DNA of 64,000 nucleotides from Omphalotus guepiniiformis (lineage: Eukaryota; Basidiomycota; Agaricomycetes; Agaricales; Omphalotaceae), in assembly GCA_028554645.1 (NCBI GenBank), contig JAQOOI010000078.1, positions 806,001 through 870,000 on the forward strand. Reading direction: 5' to 3'. How positions within the stretch are numbered: the first letter of the stretch is position 1; each line of letters opens with the position of its first letter. Below are positions 45,224-55,000 of this stretch, piece by piece. The notes under the pieces are model-generated. The model worked only from the letters and a program-made list of their open reading frames with translations, made no database searches and was not told where the DNA came from. The translations under genes were made by a program, and so were the position numbers.

Positions 45224-45488
45224 TGTTGATACTAAACACTTATATCAGAGAACTCTTCAGCACAATATGGTAAAAGGCTTTATTAATACCTAAACACTTA
45301 TATCAGAGAACTAAAAGGACTGTAAGTATAGATATGAGTGTGGAAAATATGAGACATACCTCTTCAGCACAATATGGTAAAAGGCTGAAGAGGAAAAAAG
45401 TCGAGAGACGGTAAAAAAGTTGGGGATAGGTCACGTGAAGATAAGATGTAATTGTAATGTAATAGTATGATAAGGGAACCGATTAACA
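45224..45488 (-). repeat. 3' LTR of the copia element
   Basis: 265 bp, identical to the LTR at 50694. It contains two pairs of internal direct repeats: 23 nt (45232-45254 and 45290-45312) and 27 nt (45253-45279 and 45360-45386). It also has a perfect 10-bp inverted repeat (45359-45368 and 45384-45393; arm CCTCTTCAGC) around a 15-nt loop. Confidence 0.95.
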
Positions 45489-45497
45489 CACCCCCAC
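45489..45497 (-). other. Polypurine tract of copia element
   Basis: Read on the minus strand, GTGGGGGTG lies immediately before the 3' LTR, at the position expected for the plus-strand primer. Confidence 0.6.
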
Positions 45498-45519
45498 AAT
45501 GAATACAGATGAACGAGAA

Positions 45520-48500
45520 CTATGTATGTGCAAAAGAAATGAGACCGAGAGAACGAACGTGCTTGTAGTGAAGTTCGGGAGAGAGTGGTTTGGTAAAAAT
45601 GTCAGCGATCATGTCGGTAGTAGAAACCCAAGTAGCGGAGAAATCCCCAGAAGAAATGTGGTCGCGAATGAAATGAAAGCGAGCGTCAATATGGCGTGAG
45701 CGTTTAGAAACAGTATCTCCAGTAGCGATGTCTATGCAAGAACGGTTGTCCGAAAGTAAAGGGAAAGGGCGTGGAACAGGGAGATTAATGAAAACAAGAT
45801 ACATACGAATCCAAAGCGCTGTTTTAAGAATATGAGTAAGTGACATGTATTCGGATTCGGTTGAAGAAAGAGCGACGGTTTTTTGTTTAGAACTAGACCA
45901 AGCAACGAGTCCACCATAGAAAAATATCGCAAAGCCGCTAATGCTTCGTCGATCGTTCGAGTCCGAAGCCCAGTCCGAATCCGAGAGCCCCGAGCCTTCG
46001 TCAATTGATAGTCTGAGAGAAGTTGTCAATGGGTGTCGTTCTCCACCCCCATACTGAAGGCAAAAGTCAGCTGTGGCAGAAAGATAACGAAGAATGCCTT
46101 TAGCTGCAACGCCATGAGCAGTAGACAGCTTGGAAGCAAATTGGGCAAGAGCCATAACTGCAAAACAAATATCGGGGCGAGTCATGATAGAAAGATAAAG
46201 GAGCTCGCCCACTAAACGTTGGTACCACTTCGTGAACTTGGCAGAGTCAGTGGGAATTCCAGGCAAAGTATCAGGAGAAACAGGAGGAAGGTTTGAAGGG
46301 TGAACACGAAGAGGAACAGGTAAAGGTTTGCAGTCTTTGAGGGAGTAAGATTCAAGCAAATCACGAATATAAGGTTCTTGATCAATCCAAAGCAAGCGAC
46401 GTACGCGGTCGCGTCGTACACGCATGCCCAACCATTTGGAAATGGGGCCAAGGTCTTCGACGTCGAATCGCAGCCGAAGCATTGAAAGTAACCATAGATA
46501 AATTGGAGATGAATTGGTGCAAGCACAGCCATCATCCACATGAAAAGGCACGATAATGCGAAGAGGGGAGCCATCAGCAGGCATTGAGATTGAAGAATTA
46601 GGCGGAGGAGAAAGCCAAGATTTAGAAAAAACAGCAGTGTCAGCTCCTGAAACCACGAAGCCGAGATCCTCCAAAGCTTCTCGCAAGGTGTAGTACCATT
46701 CATGGCTAGCCTGTTTCAGGCCGTAGAGCGCACGATTGAGCTTATACACAATGGAGGGATCGTCTTCGGGGAAGTCAGGAACCTGAGAAACGTAAATGTC
46801 TTCAGAAAGAGAAGCGTTCAAAAATGCAGTCTTGAAATCAAAGGTAAAAATTTCCCAGTCCTCGCGCGCAGCATAAGCAAGTAATGCCCGAACACCTGCG
46901 GCGTTGGCGGTGGGAGACGAGGTGCGGTCATAATCAGAAGGTAACTGTCTGTTGCCCTCCACCACAACACGAGCTTTCGCTTTTTCACGAGAGCCGTCAG
47001 CGGCATGCTTCCAGACATGAACCCAGTGTAAAGGAATAGCCTTTCGGCCAGCAGGAAGAGAGCATTTAGAGAAAACACCTATCTCCCAGAGACGATTAAA
47101 CTCCTGATGGCGTGCATCACGCCAGACTGCCGAATCAGATCGACGAAGGGCATTCCGAAGCGAACCCGGATCCAAGGACAGGTCTTCGAACTGTGAACGA
47201 ACAGATGCACGTGCGGTCAGTAAAAGAGAAGACGAGTGAGCCAATTCAGAAGGTAGAAGAGAAGTAAGTCTAGTGTCAAGAGGCGGAACATCAGGCAAAG
47301 AAAAGGAAGAAGGAACAGTAGATTCGATTTGGAAATCGGAAGTAGAAATGAAGGACGTATCGTCAAGAGCTTCCACGGAAGCTGTGAATGCACAGACTGC
47401 GGCAACAACAGACGGTGCGGCAGGTTTTCGACGTGACTCGAGGCTCGCCTGATAAGCCTTTCCCTTCGCAGTCAATGTCCTGACTCGAGTCGAACGGGTG
47501 GTCGGTAGAACATCCGCTGGAGGAAGAGCGCGAGTAACCACTCGGCTTGCAAGTTTGCCAAAATGCATCTCGTCGAAGATTACATCCCGACTTATGTGGT
47601 ACTTGCCCGCAAGGTCACGGATCTTCCATCCCAGAGTGTGTTCTTCAACACCTACGAAGATCCCCTCAATCATAGCAGGATCACCCTTGCGACGAAGTTC
47701 TGGAGGAACATGCATGTAAGCGCGGCAACCAAAGACGCGAACGAGTTCGATGGAGGGTTTCTTATGATACATAACCTCATACGGAGTCTTCCCTTTCTCA
47801 ACAGCCGTAGTTGGGAACCGGCAGCGAACAAAGTTGGAATACATGACAGCATCGGCCCAGAAGGAAAGAGGTAGACCCGCGGCGGCAAGTAGAACCAGAG
47901 CATCACTTTCGATCGTTCGAATGTAGCGTTCGATTTTTCCGTTCTGTGAATGGGCATACGGGACAGTGGAACGTAAGATAATACCACGGTCTGCAAGAAA
48001 CCGTAAGATTGCCTTGCCTAGGAACTCACCCGCACGATCTGCTTGAAGCATCTCCACCAGTAGACCTGTAATGTTCTCCCAAACATTGAAGGTCAACCGA
48101 ATGTGTTCAAGAGCTTCGTTCTTGTGATGCATGCATTTGACGGAGCCAACATGCGAGTAGTCGTCAAGTAGAACATGACAATAAGATTCATGGCGGGGTG
48201 ATTCGACTGGCCAAGGACCACAGGTATCCATGAGTACGAGCTCAAGAAGGCGACTAGCCCGCTTGCCATGATTGTCGTAAGGACGACGTGGATGTTTGCC
48301 AAGAAGGCAGTCACTGCATATGCCTGCAGCCTTAGAACCATCATATTTAGGGTCGATACCTGTCACCATATCACTTGATAGCAGTTGGTTAACGGCCTCA
48401 ACACCCCCATGAGCCAAACGTTCGTGGTATAAGTCTCCCGAGATTACACGCGGCACGAATGTGGCGAAGATGAAAGCGGCAGGTGGCTCAGAAGTGGTTG

Positions 48501-48717
48501 CTGGTGACGAAGGTGGCTGCCAAACGTCTTTAAGGGCAGAAGCGTCCTTGATGAAAGAGACGGGCATGAACGACAAGCGGTGTTTAGTCGATCCTTGGAT
48601 GAACGTCCGTTTAGCATCCTTCTCTTTTGGTTTCGGCGTGTACAAACGGAAGTAGTTGTGTTCACTGACCACCGTCCACTGTCGTTCCGTGAATGAACCC
48701 TGTGAAATCAGGTTCAC
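45520..48717 (-). CDS. Copia Pol frame: integrase, reverse transcriptase, RNase H
   Basis: An open frame of about 1065 codons in the +1 frame relative to Gag. Domains in order: GAG-pre-integrase zinc region (YHERLAHGG then CSDCLLGK), the integrase core with Asp in LVLMDTCGPW, Asp in LQADRAGEF and Glu in NGKIERYIRT, the copia RT with FTFDFKTAFLNA and FHVDDGCA (HVDD in place of YVDD), and RNase H with VALSSTESEYM and SDNRSCIDIA. The C-terminus DIFTKPLSPELH is typical. There is no convincing own start codon; the frame opens beside the Gag stop and is best explained by frameshifted translation from Gag. No internal stop was found, so the enzyme could be active. Confidence 0.93.
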   Translation of the reverse strand: MNLISQGSFTERQWTVVSEHNYFRLYTPKPKEKDAKRTFIQGSTKHRLSFMPVSFIKDASALKDVWQPPSSPATTSEPPAAFIFATFVPRVISGDLYHERLAHGGVEAVNQLLSSDMVTGIDPKYDGSKAAGICSDCLLGKHPRRPYDNHGKRASRLLELVLMDTCGPWPVESPRHESYCHVLLDDYSHVGSVKCMHHKNEALEHIRLTFNVWENITGLLVEMLQADRAGEFLGKAILRFLADRGIILRSTVPYAHSQNGKIERYIRTIESDALVLLAAAGLPLSFWADAVMYSNFVRCRFPTTAVEKGKTPYEVMYHKKPSIELVRVFGCRAYMHVPPELRRKGDPAMIEGIFVGVEEHTLGWKIRDLAGKYHISRDVIFDEMHFGKLASRVVTRALPPADVLPTTRSTRVRTLTAKGKAYQASLESRRKPAAPSVVAAVCAFTASVEALDDTSFISTSDFQIESTVPSSFSLPDVPPLDTRLTSLLPSELAHSSSLLLTARASVRSQFEDLSLDPGSLRNALRRSDSAVWRDARHQEFNRLWEIGVFSKCSLPAGRKAIPLHWVHVWKHAADGSREKAKARVVVEGNRQLPSDYDRTSSPTANAAGVRALLAYAAREDWEIFTFDFKTAFLNASLSEDIYVSQVPDFPEDDPSIVYKLNRALYGLKQASHEWYYTLREALEDLGFVVSGADTAVFSKSWLSPPPNSSISMPADGSPLRIIVPFHVDDGCACTNSSPIYLWLLSMLRLRFDVEDLGPISKWLGMRVRRDRVRRLLWIDQEPYIRDLLESYSLKDCKPLPVPLRVHPSNLPPVSPDTLPGIPTDSAKFTKWYQRLVGELLYLSIMTRPDICFAVMALAQFASKLSTAHGVAAKGILRYLSATADFCLQYGGGERHPLTTSLRLSIDEGSGLSDSDWASDSNDRRSISGFAIFFYGGLVAWSSSKQKTVALSSTESEYMSLTHILKTALWIRMYLVFINLPVPRPFPLLSDNRSCIDIATGDTVSKRSRHIDARFHFIRDHISSGDFSATWVSTTDMIADIFTKPLSPELHYKHVRSLGLISFAHT

Positions 48718-48723
48718 TGGCGC

Positions 48724-48730
48724 GTCAAAG
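48724..48730 (-). other. Putative +1 programmed frameshift site (CTT TGA C) between Gag-PR and Pol
   Basis: The Gag-protease frame ends in CTT TGA, followed by C. Slipping one base forward from CTT opens the Pol frame directly, with DAPVNLISQG following as the usual NLIS-type segment of copia proteins. The heptamer equals the one used in bacterial release-factor-2 frameshifting and resembles the CTT AGG C of Ty1. The element's identical LTRs argue against simple decay. Confidence 0.65.
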
Positions 48731-50596
48731 GCAATTATTCAACACGATGGTGACAGGTGCGTCTTCCGACGAGGATAGAGTGATCGCACATGTACCAATC
48801 GCAGTCGAGGACAGGGTGCCGGCATTTGCAGTCACCGCAGAGATAGGGACGGACTCATCGAACGAGAGGAATGCATCTCGTTCCCGTATGACATGGTGAG
48901 TGGCAGCAGAGTCTAGCAGGGTCGTGTTAGATTGCGTGATTGATGCATAGATTTGAGGAGAGTGTAAACGGAGTTTCTCCAACAACGGGGCGTCGACAAT
49001 GGTGGCGAAGGCGGTAGCAGGCGTATCTGAAGCGTCAGCGGCATCGTCTACTGACTCTACACGCGCCACGAAATTGGCTGTGTTTTTGGGTGGGTTAGAT
49101 TTAGGAGGGGAGGGCTCAGGCGGTAGCTTGTCCGAAGACCTTCGTTTCGCTTTGCAGTCACGACAGTCAGCTAGCGTTCTACCCAGGCCACCACAGCCAG
49201 TACATCGGACCTGCTTCCAACCAGCGGTGTTGGTGGTAGGACGTGAGGGAGTAGGTTCAGACTCGGACATGGCATCCTGAGCATCTGCAATCCCACACAA
49301 CTCGCGAATGAACCGATCGAAAAATTGTTGATTGACATTGTAAGACTCCCTGACCGCCACACGCCGCGCCGTCTCCACGTCGTTGTAGTATGGCAAAGTA
49401 TGAGGCAGCCGTTTGCAAAAAGTCTCCACATGTAAACCCCAGAACATCTCCGCACCTGCAGCGGCTAACAGTTGAGTCGCACCTTTCCAGGAGAGGATAA
49501 ACGCCTTGACGTCTTTAGGACGATTAGACGCAGGACGACTAGCGTACAGTTTAGCCCTGATATTAGAAGCCTCTTCTGCCCCTGCAGCACCGAAGTGATC
49601 GCGCAGGTCGAACAGTAAGTCGCGAGCCGAGCGTTCGAAACCATCATCATCCACTCCTTGGGGTAGCTGGCGCCTAACCTCGGATGTGACGGTTTGGTTG
49701 ATTAAGGTACGTAAGAGTTGATCGTTATAAGTCCAAAATGCCCAGCGAGCGCGTTCAATTAGCGGCGATGTGACGGAAGGTCGGGGAGGACGCAAAACTG
49801 GCATGTTGTAGATGGTTGGTGTCACATGCGGGGGAGGAGAGTCTCTCAAGAAAGTATGAGCGTGTATGCTCGCGGCAATTTGCAAGAAATTAGTGCGCCA
49901 AGAATTAAAATCGCTAGACCCAGTCAGCGGTTCTACGAGTTTTGCCGAGTCTCTAGCACCCCCAGCAAGAACGGAATCGATCACGTAAAGACCTTCGTCC
50001 TCTAATTGCAGTATTACAGCTTCGGATAGGCTGTAACCGTGGACACGCCTAAAAAATTCCACTTCAGACCGATCGGGAGAATGATTGTCAGATGAGGAAA
50101 GGTCAGCTGCGTAATTTTGTGGAGCACGAGGGGGACGAGGAGGACGTGGAGGCGCTCCGGGAGGTAACATGGACGGAGTATGAAGCATCGGAGGCGTTTC
50201 CGGTGAAGCGTGCATGTCAAGAGACGCAATTTGGGACTGCAACAGAGCAAGTGCTGCCAGAAGATCAGCCCGAGAGGGTGTGGGAGCACCCGAAGTTTGG
50301 GCATGAGGAGAAGGAGCGGGAGCAGAAGTAGTCCCGGAGGCAAAAGGATCTGAGCCGAGCGTAGTGCCGGTCGAATCCGATGGCGTTGAGCTCGAATTTG
50401 CGGTAGGCGCAGGGTGAGGATCAAACGCGTTAGGCGGATCATGCCACGTATCAGAGGCATTGGCAGTGACGGAGTCCAGGGTCGAGGAGGTTGGGAGACC
50501 ACCTTGAGCCTGTGCTTGAGCCTGGGCATAAGAATTCGGAGTCATAATAACCCGAGGTTCATGTCCGGCGGCATTTTGTTGATTTGTCGACATCAC
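48725..50596 (-). CDS. Copia Gag-protease frame
   Basis: About 623 codons starting MMSTNQQNAAGHEPRVIM. A Pro/Ser/Thr-rich N-terminus precedes a Gag domain with SDFNSWRTNFLQIAASIHA. The zinc-knuckle-like CTGCGGLGRTLADC fits CX2CX4(R)X4C, with Arg where His is expected. The aspartic protease site is LLDSAATHHVIRERD (DSAAT in place of DSGAT). The frame ends shortly after the protease fold at the CTT TGA C heptamer. It should form the particle and process the polyprotein. Confidence 0.9.
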   Translation of the reverse strand: MMSTNQQNAAGHEPRVIMTPNSYAQAQAQAQGGLPTSSTLDSVTANASDTWHDPPNAFDPHPAPTANSSSTPSDSTGTTLGSDPFASGTTSAPAPSPHAQTSGAPTPSRADLLAALALLQSQIASLDMHASPETPPMLHTPSMLPPGAPPRPPRPPRAPQNYAADLSSSDNHSPDRSEVEFFRRVHGYSLSEAVILQLEDEGLYVIDSVLAGGARDSAKLVEPLTGSSDFNSWRTNFLQIAASIHAHTFLRDSPPPHVTPTIYNMPVLRPPRPSVTSPLIERARWAFWTYNDQLLRTLINQTVTSEVRRQLPQGVDDDGFERSARDLLFDLRDHFGAAGAEEASNIRAKLYASRPASNRPKDVKAFILSWKGATQLLAAAGAEMFWGLHVETFCKRLPHTLPYYNDVETARRVAVRESYNVNQQFFDRFIRELCGIADAQDAMSESEPTPSRPTTNTAGWKQVRCTGCGGLGRTLADCRDCKAKRRSSDKLPPEPSPPKSNPPKNTANFVARVESVDDAADASDTPATAFATIVDAPLLEKLRLHSPQIYASITQSNTTLLDSAATHHVIRERDAFLSFDESVPISAVTANAGTLSSTAIGTCAITLSSSEDAPVTIVLNNCL

Positions 50597-50693
50597 AACA
50601 GATCAAAAAGCGGGAGTATTTTAGTGAGCCGGTGACGAGAGGACCCTGATCACGGAAGTATTCAATTCAAATGTTCTAGAAAGGCCCGTAACC

Positions 50694-50958
50694 TGTTGAT
50701 ACTAAACACTTATATCAGAGAACTCTTCAGCACAATATGGTAAAAGGCTTTATTAATACCTAAACACTTATATCAGAGAACTAAAAGGACTGTAAGTATA
50801 GATATGAGTGTGGAAAATATGAGACATACCTCTTCAGCACAATATGGTAAAAGGCTGAAGAGGAAAAAAGTCGAGAGACGGTAAAAAAGTTGGGGATAGG
50901 TCACGTGAAGATAAGATGTAATTGTAATGTAATAGTATGATAAGGGAACCGATTAACA
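50694..50958 (-). repeat. 5' LTR of the copia element
   Basis: 265 bp, identical to the 3' LTR. On the minus strand it is followed by GGTTACGGGCC, where a primer-binding site would lie; I could not assign this to a tRNA. Confidence 0.95.
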
Positions 50959-52097
50959 GCACGAAGAAGTGCTCTGTACTGGTTCTGTTCAGAGTTAAGG
51001 ATTCATACTCGTCAAATTCTTCCCCCGTGAGCCTTGTTGTATTCATGATTCTGGAAGGATGTCGTGTGTTCCGTTCCTGGGCGACACTTGCGCTGAGGGC
51101 ATAAGCGCTTAAGATTGAATCGCATGCGTACAGATCAATCGAAAATCTGGAGCGTTTTGACACGTGAGTAAGCAACATGAATGTACAAAGATGACTTACA
51201 AGATGGTCTGACCATGTTCCGTTCATTCTTGAAACCAGCCTAAGAGCAATGCTGACCTCCGGCAAGTACAGCAAGTTCTTGAGTATTATTACCTGAAACA
51301 TATCGTTTCGATGCTCTTTCTCGGCGAGGATGTGGACAGTGACAATGGTAAGGCATAGTGAAAGGTTGAGACGAAATCCAGAGTAAGTTCCGACAAGAAA
51401 AAAAAATCTCTTGATACCCCGTGCCGCCCTATACAGGAACTGAAGCAGGGCTCTTTTGGGGCCTACGTATGTGTCACCTCACCATAGGGTGGCCGTCATA
51501 GTAGTAACTGTGTTAAGAACACGTTTTGTGAATGTCAGTAGTTAGAATTGCATATGAAGCGGAACACGCACTTTAGACACACTCAGGTCCAAAAACCAAC
51601 ACTTCGAAGTGACAAGACGCCCCATACAGCCTTCCAAGTCCCGCAGAATCACGACATTGATCAGTTTGCCGGAGTAAGCATAGCATATATGAGATGGTAT
51701 AGATGAAGAACGTCGAATCAGCGAAGCAGCCAGACTCGTCACTCCAGTATCGATATTCGTTACTCAAAGGCTTAGGTAAATAGAAACAAAGCCAGCAGCT
51801 GAAATGCCGGATTGCCGGCATTCCTGCTTTCCACCCAGATTTGAAGATATGAAAACAACGAAATTCCGAGCGGTTCTGATGGTACAGAATTATCTTTACG
51901 CAGTCTCATCACACGTCAATCTCTAGCGCAACTACTCGTCAGCTCCTACCAACTAGAGTAACTTCATACTTCGCAATTTGCAAAACTAGAGGTTTAGTTT
52001 GGTGCCTTCACGTATTCTATACTGCGTCTATCCATGGAACAAACGTGTACAAACGATCATACGGTGCGCAAACTATCTTTATATCCACAAATACATC
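50959..52097. other. Interrupted 5' flank of RBR copy 1 and 3' flank of copy 2
   Basis: The first about 350 bases continue the pre-insertion upstream region of copy 1 and partly match 56220-56460 upstream of copy 2. From about 51460 the sequence matches 40670-40880, the 3' flank of copy 1. No gene is supported. Confidence 0.55.
51470..51690. repeat. Left edge of tandem segmental duplication, copy 2
   Basis: It matches 40676-40880 with substitutions and small gaps, including the shared 18-mer at 51615. Confidence 0.65.
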
Positions 52098-55000
52098 TCA
52101 CATAACAGTACAACCCCACCCCCCTCGTTCCCGCCTAGCCCTAGCTTCACGTTCCCGCTGTTCTTGCTCTATCCTCAGTCGATATTGATTCGCGGTTTCC
52201 TGACGGTCCTGAAGGAAGGCCTCCCGTTGTCGCTGTGCTTCCCGTACTCGTTGTGCTTGCATCAACTCTTCAGCCCTCCTTCGCACCGCACCAAATTCTC
52301 GGATGCGTTCAGCCTCCCTCTGCGCTTGGGCATCAGCCTCTTGCCGGCGCAACCTCGCAGCTTGAAGGTTCTCATGTTCCCGTAGCCGGCGTGCTTGCTC
52401 GAGAAAATCAAAATCGTTATCTCGGTTGTTCACCAACTCAGGCTGCTGCACTACCCTCGGGCGATTATCGTCTGCGTAGATCCCTCCATGGGCCGTTCCC
52501 ATATGATGATAGATAGTTTCTGCCTGGAATATTCCCAAACACACCCAACACACATGAGCACCACATTTGCACGTCATATGATTGCATCCCTCGGTCTTTT
52601 CTATCCAGACATTGCATGAAGGGCATTTCTTCACCCCTGCTGTTCGCGCCCACTCTTCGTTCAGACGTTCCTGCTCTGCAGGATCACCCTGGATTCTCCT
52701 CTCTTCGCAAGTCATCCCATCATGACCTTCTTGACATCTGGAGCAGATCGTAATCAGACAGGATGGGCAACTGAGCTGAAGAGCCGCGACGTCGTTCGCG
52801 GTGCGGCGATAGATTTGCACGCAATCAGGTGTCGGACAGTACTTGTAACTCTGCGGGTTCTTCTCGATGTGACTCACAAAGGCAGTTTCAAGGAGAGCGT
52901 TGAACTGCTGTGGTGTGAGGAATCGTTGAATGATAGGTAAAGCAATGGGTTTCAAGCACGTTGCCTCATTACCCATGCAGACGAGTGGGAAGGTCTTGAT
53001 GTCAGCGGTGAAGAAGTGACGGATACAAGCGGTGCAGTATTCATGCCCGCATCCGAGTTGTACTGGAGTTGAGACTTCGTCTAAGCAGATAGGGCACGTG
53101 GAGCTTTCGTCGTTGCGCGTGGTATTAGCAGCGGCAAGTTCGTCAAGAGATTCATCTATAAGACGACTTAGAGCGTGACGAGCCTCCTCCCCGCCTCTGA
53201 TAGTGATACGGCAGGGAGAGGTTGAAATGTCGAGTGTAACACTATCTTCTCCAAAGGTCTCTTTGAGCGAAGCGATTCCGCGCTGGGTGAAAAACCGAAT
53301 AGACTGTCTCTTCAATGCAACAGTGTACTCGAGTCCAGAAAGCCTGTTCATCTCCTCCATAATCATCTCTCGAGCCTTCGCAATCGTAGCAGGCTCCCCG
53401 TATACTTTCACGATCTTCATTCTCCAATCCTGCGCCACATGAGCCCCCACAGTAGGGTATACAGACTCGAGAAACCTCTGGCCGACTGCATTTCCAAACG
53501 AGCGATGCCATAAATCGAGCTTTTCGCCTGCAGCCAACCGCTCAACGCGCACCTTGAGCAGACCAACCGCCTGACTGTCGTCTCCTCCTACGCGAACAAA
53601 AGTCCTGACGGAGTCGTTATGGTGAGTGATGATAACATAGCTCCCCTTTCGGCCTGAAGTATCAGAGACGAAAGTGTCCCATTGCTTCTTCTGTGCTTTA
53701 TACTGTTGATTAGGAATGGTGATTTGGTACTGGACAGGTTCGGGGAGCCATAATCGGAAGGTACCATTCCCGATCCGGGGATCCTTGTTTTTATGAAATC
53801 GATCGTGAGCTATCTTGGCTTGGGCCCAAGTACCAAAACGAGCACGTAAAGTGTAGTTGCCTCCAACAGAATCGAGTGTTGGCCCTTCGAACAGTACGTT
53901 AAGAAAACTCCCGCTAATGAGGTTCCTAACATAAGTTTTCGCAATTTCCTCGTCGTAGTCAATTGCATTAGGCAGCCTTCGCACAGTCTGAGCTTGAAAG
54001 GCTTCCAACACAGTCACGTCTGAAGTCTGCGGTGTAAAACCACTAACCAAGAGTGAGCACGGGTCGACTGTCCCTTGACGCGTCCGATTTCGCTCAACTC
54101 TGATTCTCCGACCGTTGATCACCTTCCCATTCACCTCCCGCATCTTCGCATCGGCGCTTTCAGTAAATAGAAATCCCGCTACGAAGCGTACACAAGGAGC
54201 TCTCCAATGAATGGTCAGGAGCGCGCCTTTGTTCGTAGAATACATCCCGCCAATGGTTCCGCTGTCGCTGACACTGAATTCGAGAGCATTCCCACGGAAA
54301 TCAATCCCATCAAGTCCAAGAGCGACCGCCTTCCCAACCTCTCCGTCGACAATGACACTCGCCTCCTGTTGTCGATGATTAACCTTCTTCATATTCACAA
54401 GATGGAACTTCTCCTCCTCAACACCCTGCGCTCGGAACATTTCGCAGACTTCATCGCGCTTCGCATCAAGTGGGAGGTTTTTCACTTGCACCCGGCAGGA
54501 TTCGAACCCAGTAACGATGTGATCAATAGCCACGCCGGAGCTGAACGTGACGATGGTACTGCCAAGCTCGACTTGTCGGATAGTAAATGCTTCTTCCCTC
54601 CGAACACGATCAGCTCGAAGAGCTTCCTGTTGAACACGAAGTTGCTCCGCACGCTCTTCCTCTGCTTTCTTCCTCCGTGCTTCCCGCTCAGCATGCTCAG
54701 CTTCCCGTTGAATACGTAGCTGTTCCGCCGCAGCTGCTCTACGTTGCCTCTCCAACTCGATTTGCCTCTCCAATTGGCGAGCGAGCTCTGCAGCACGTTC
54801 CTCGGCAGCTTGACGTTGCCTCTCCTCCTCCGCTTCCTGCGCGGCACGTTGAGCTTCCCTCTCGATCCGAAGCTGTTCTGCCCGCGCTTTCGCCGCTTCC
54901 TGTGCAGCACATTGAGCTTCTCTCTGAATCCTGACCTGTTCCGCCCGCTCCATCGCCGCCTCTTGCTTCCTCCTCTCTACATTCATCGAGTTCCGACTGG

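Larger units (their letters stand above)
45224..50958 (-). mobile_element. Ty1/copia LTR retrotransposon, young and apparently complete
   Basis: A 5735-bp element read on the minus strand. Two 265-bp LTRs (45224-45488 and 50694-50958) start TG and end CA and are identical by eye over their full length. The insertion is flanked by a 5-bp target duplication, GCACG (45219-45223 and 50959-50963). The internal part encodes Gag-protease (48725-50596) and integrase-RT-RNase H (45520-48717) in the order typical of copia (integrase before RT). Both frames are otherwise open. It sits within the duplicated RBR region, upstream of copy 1. Confidence 0.95.

Noticed and set aside
48700..48740. Treating the Gag/Pol stop as plain inactivation of the retrotransposon
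   Set aside because: The element has identical LTRs and no other break, and the stop lies in a known type of +1 slippery heptamer. Decay remains possible but is not preferred.
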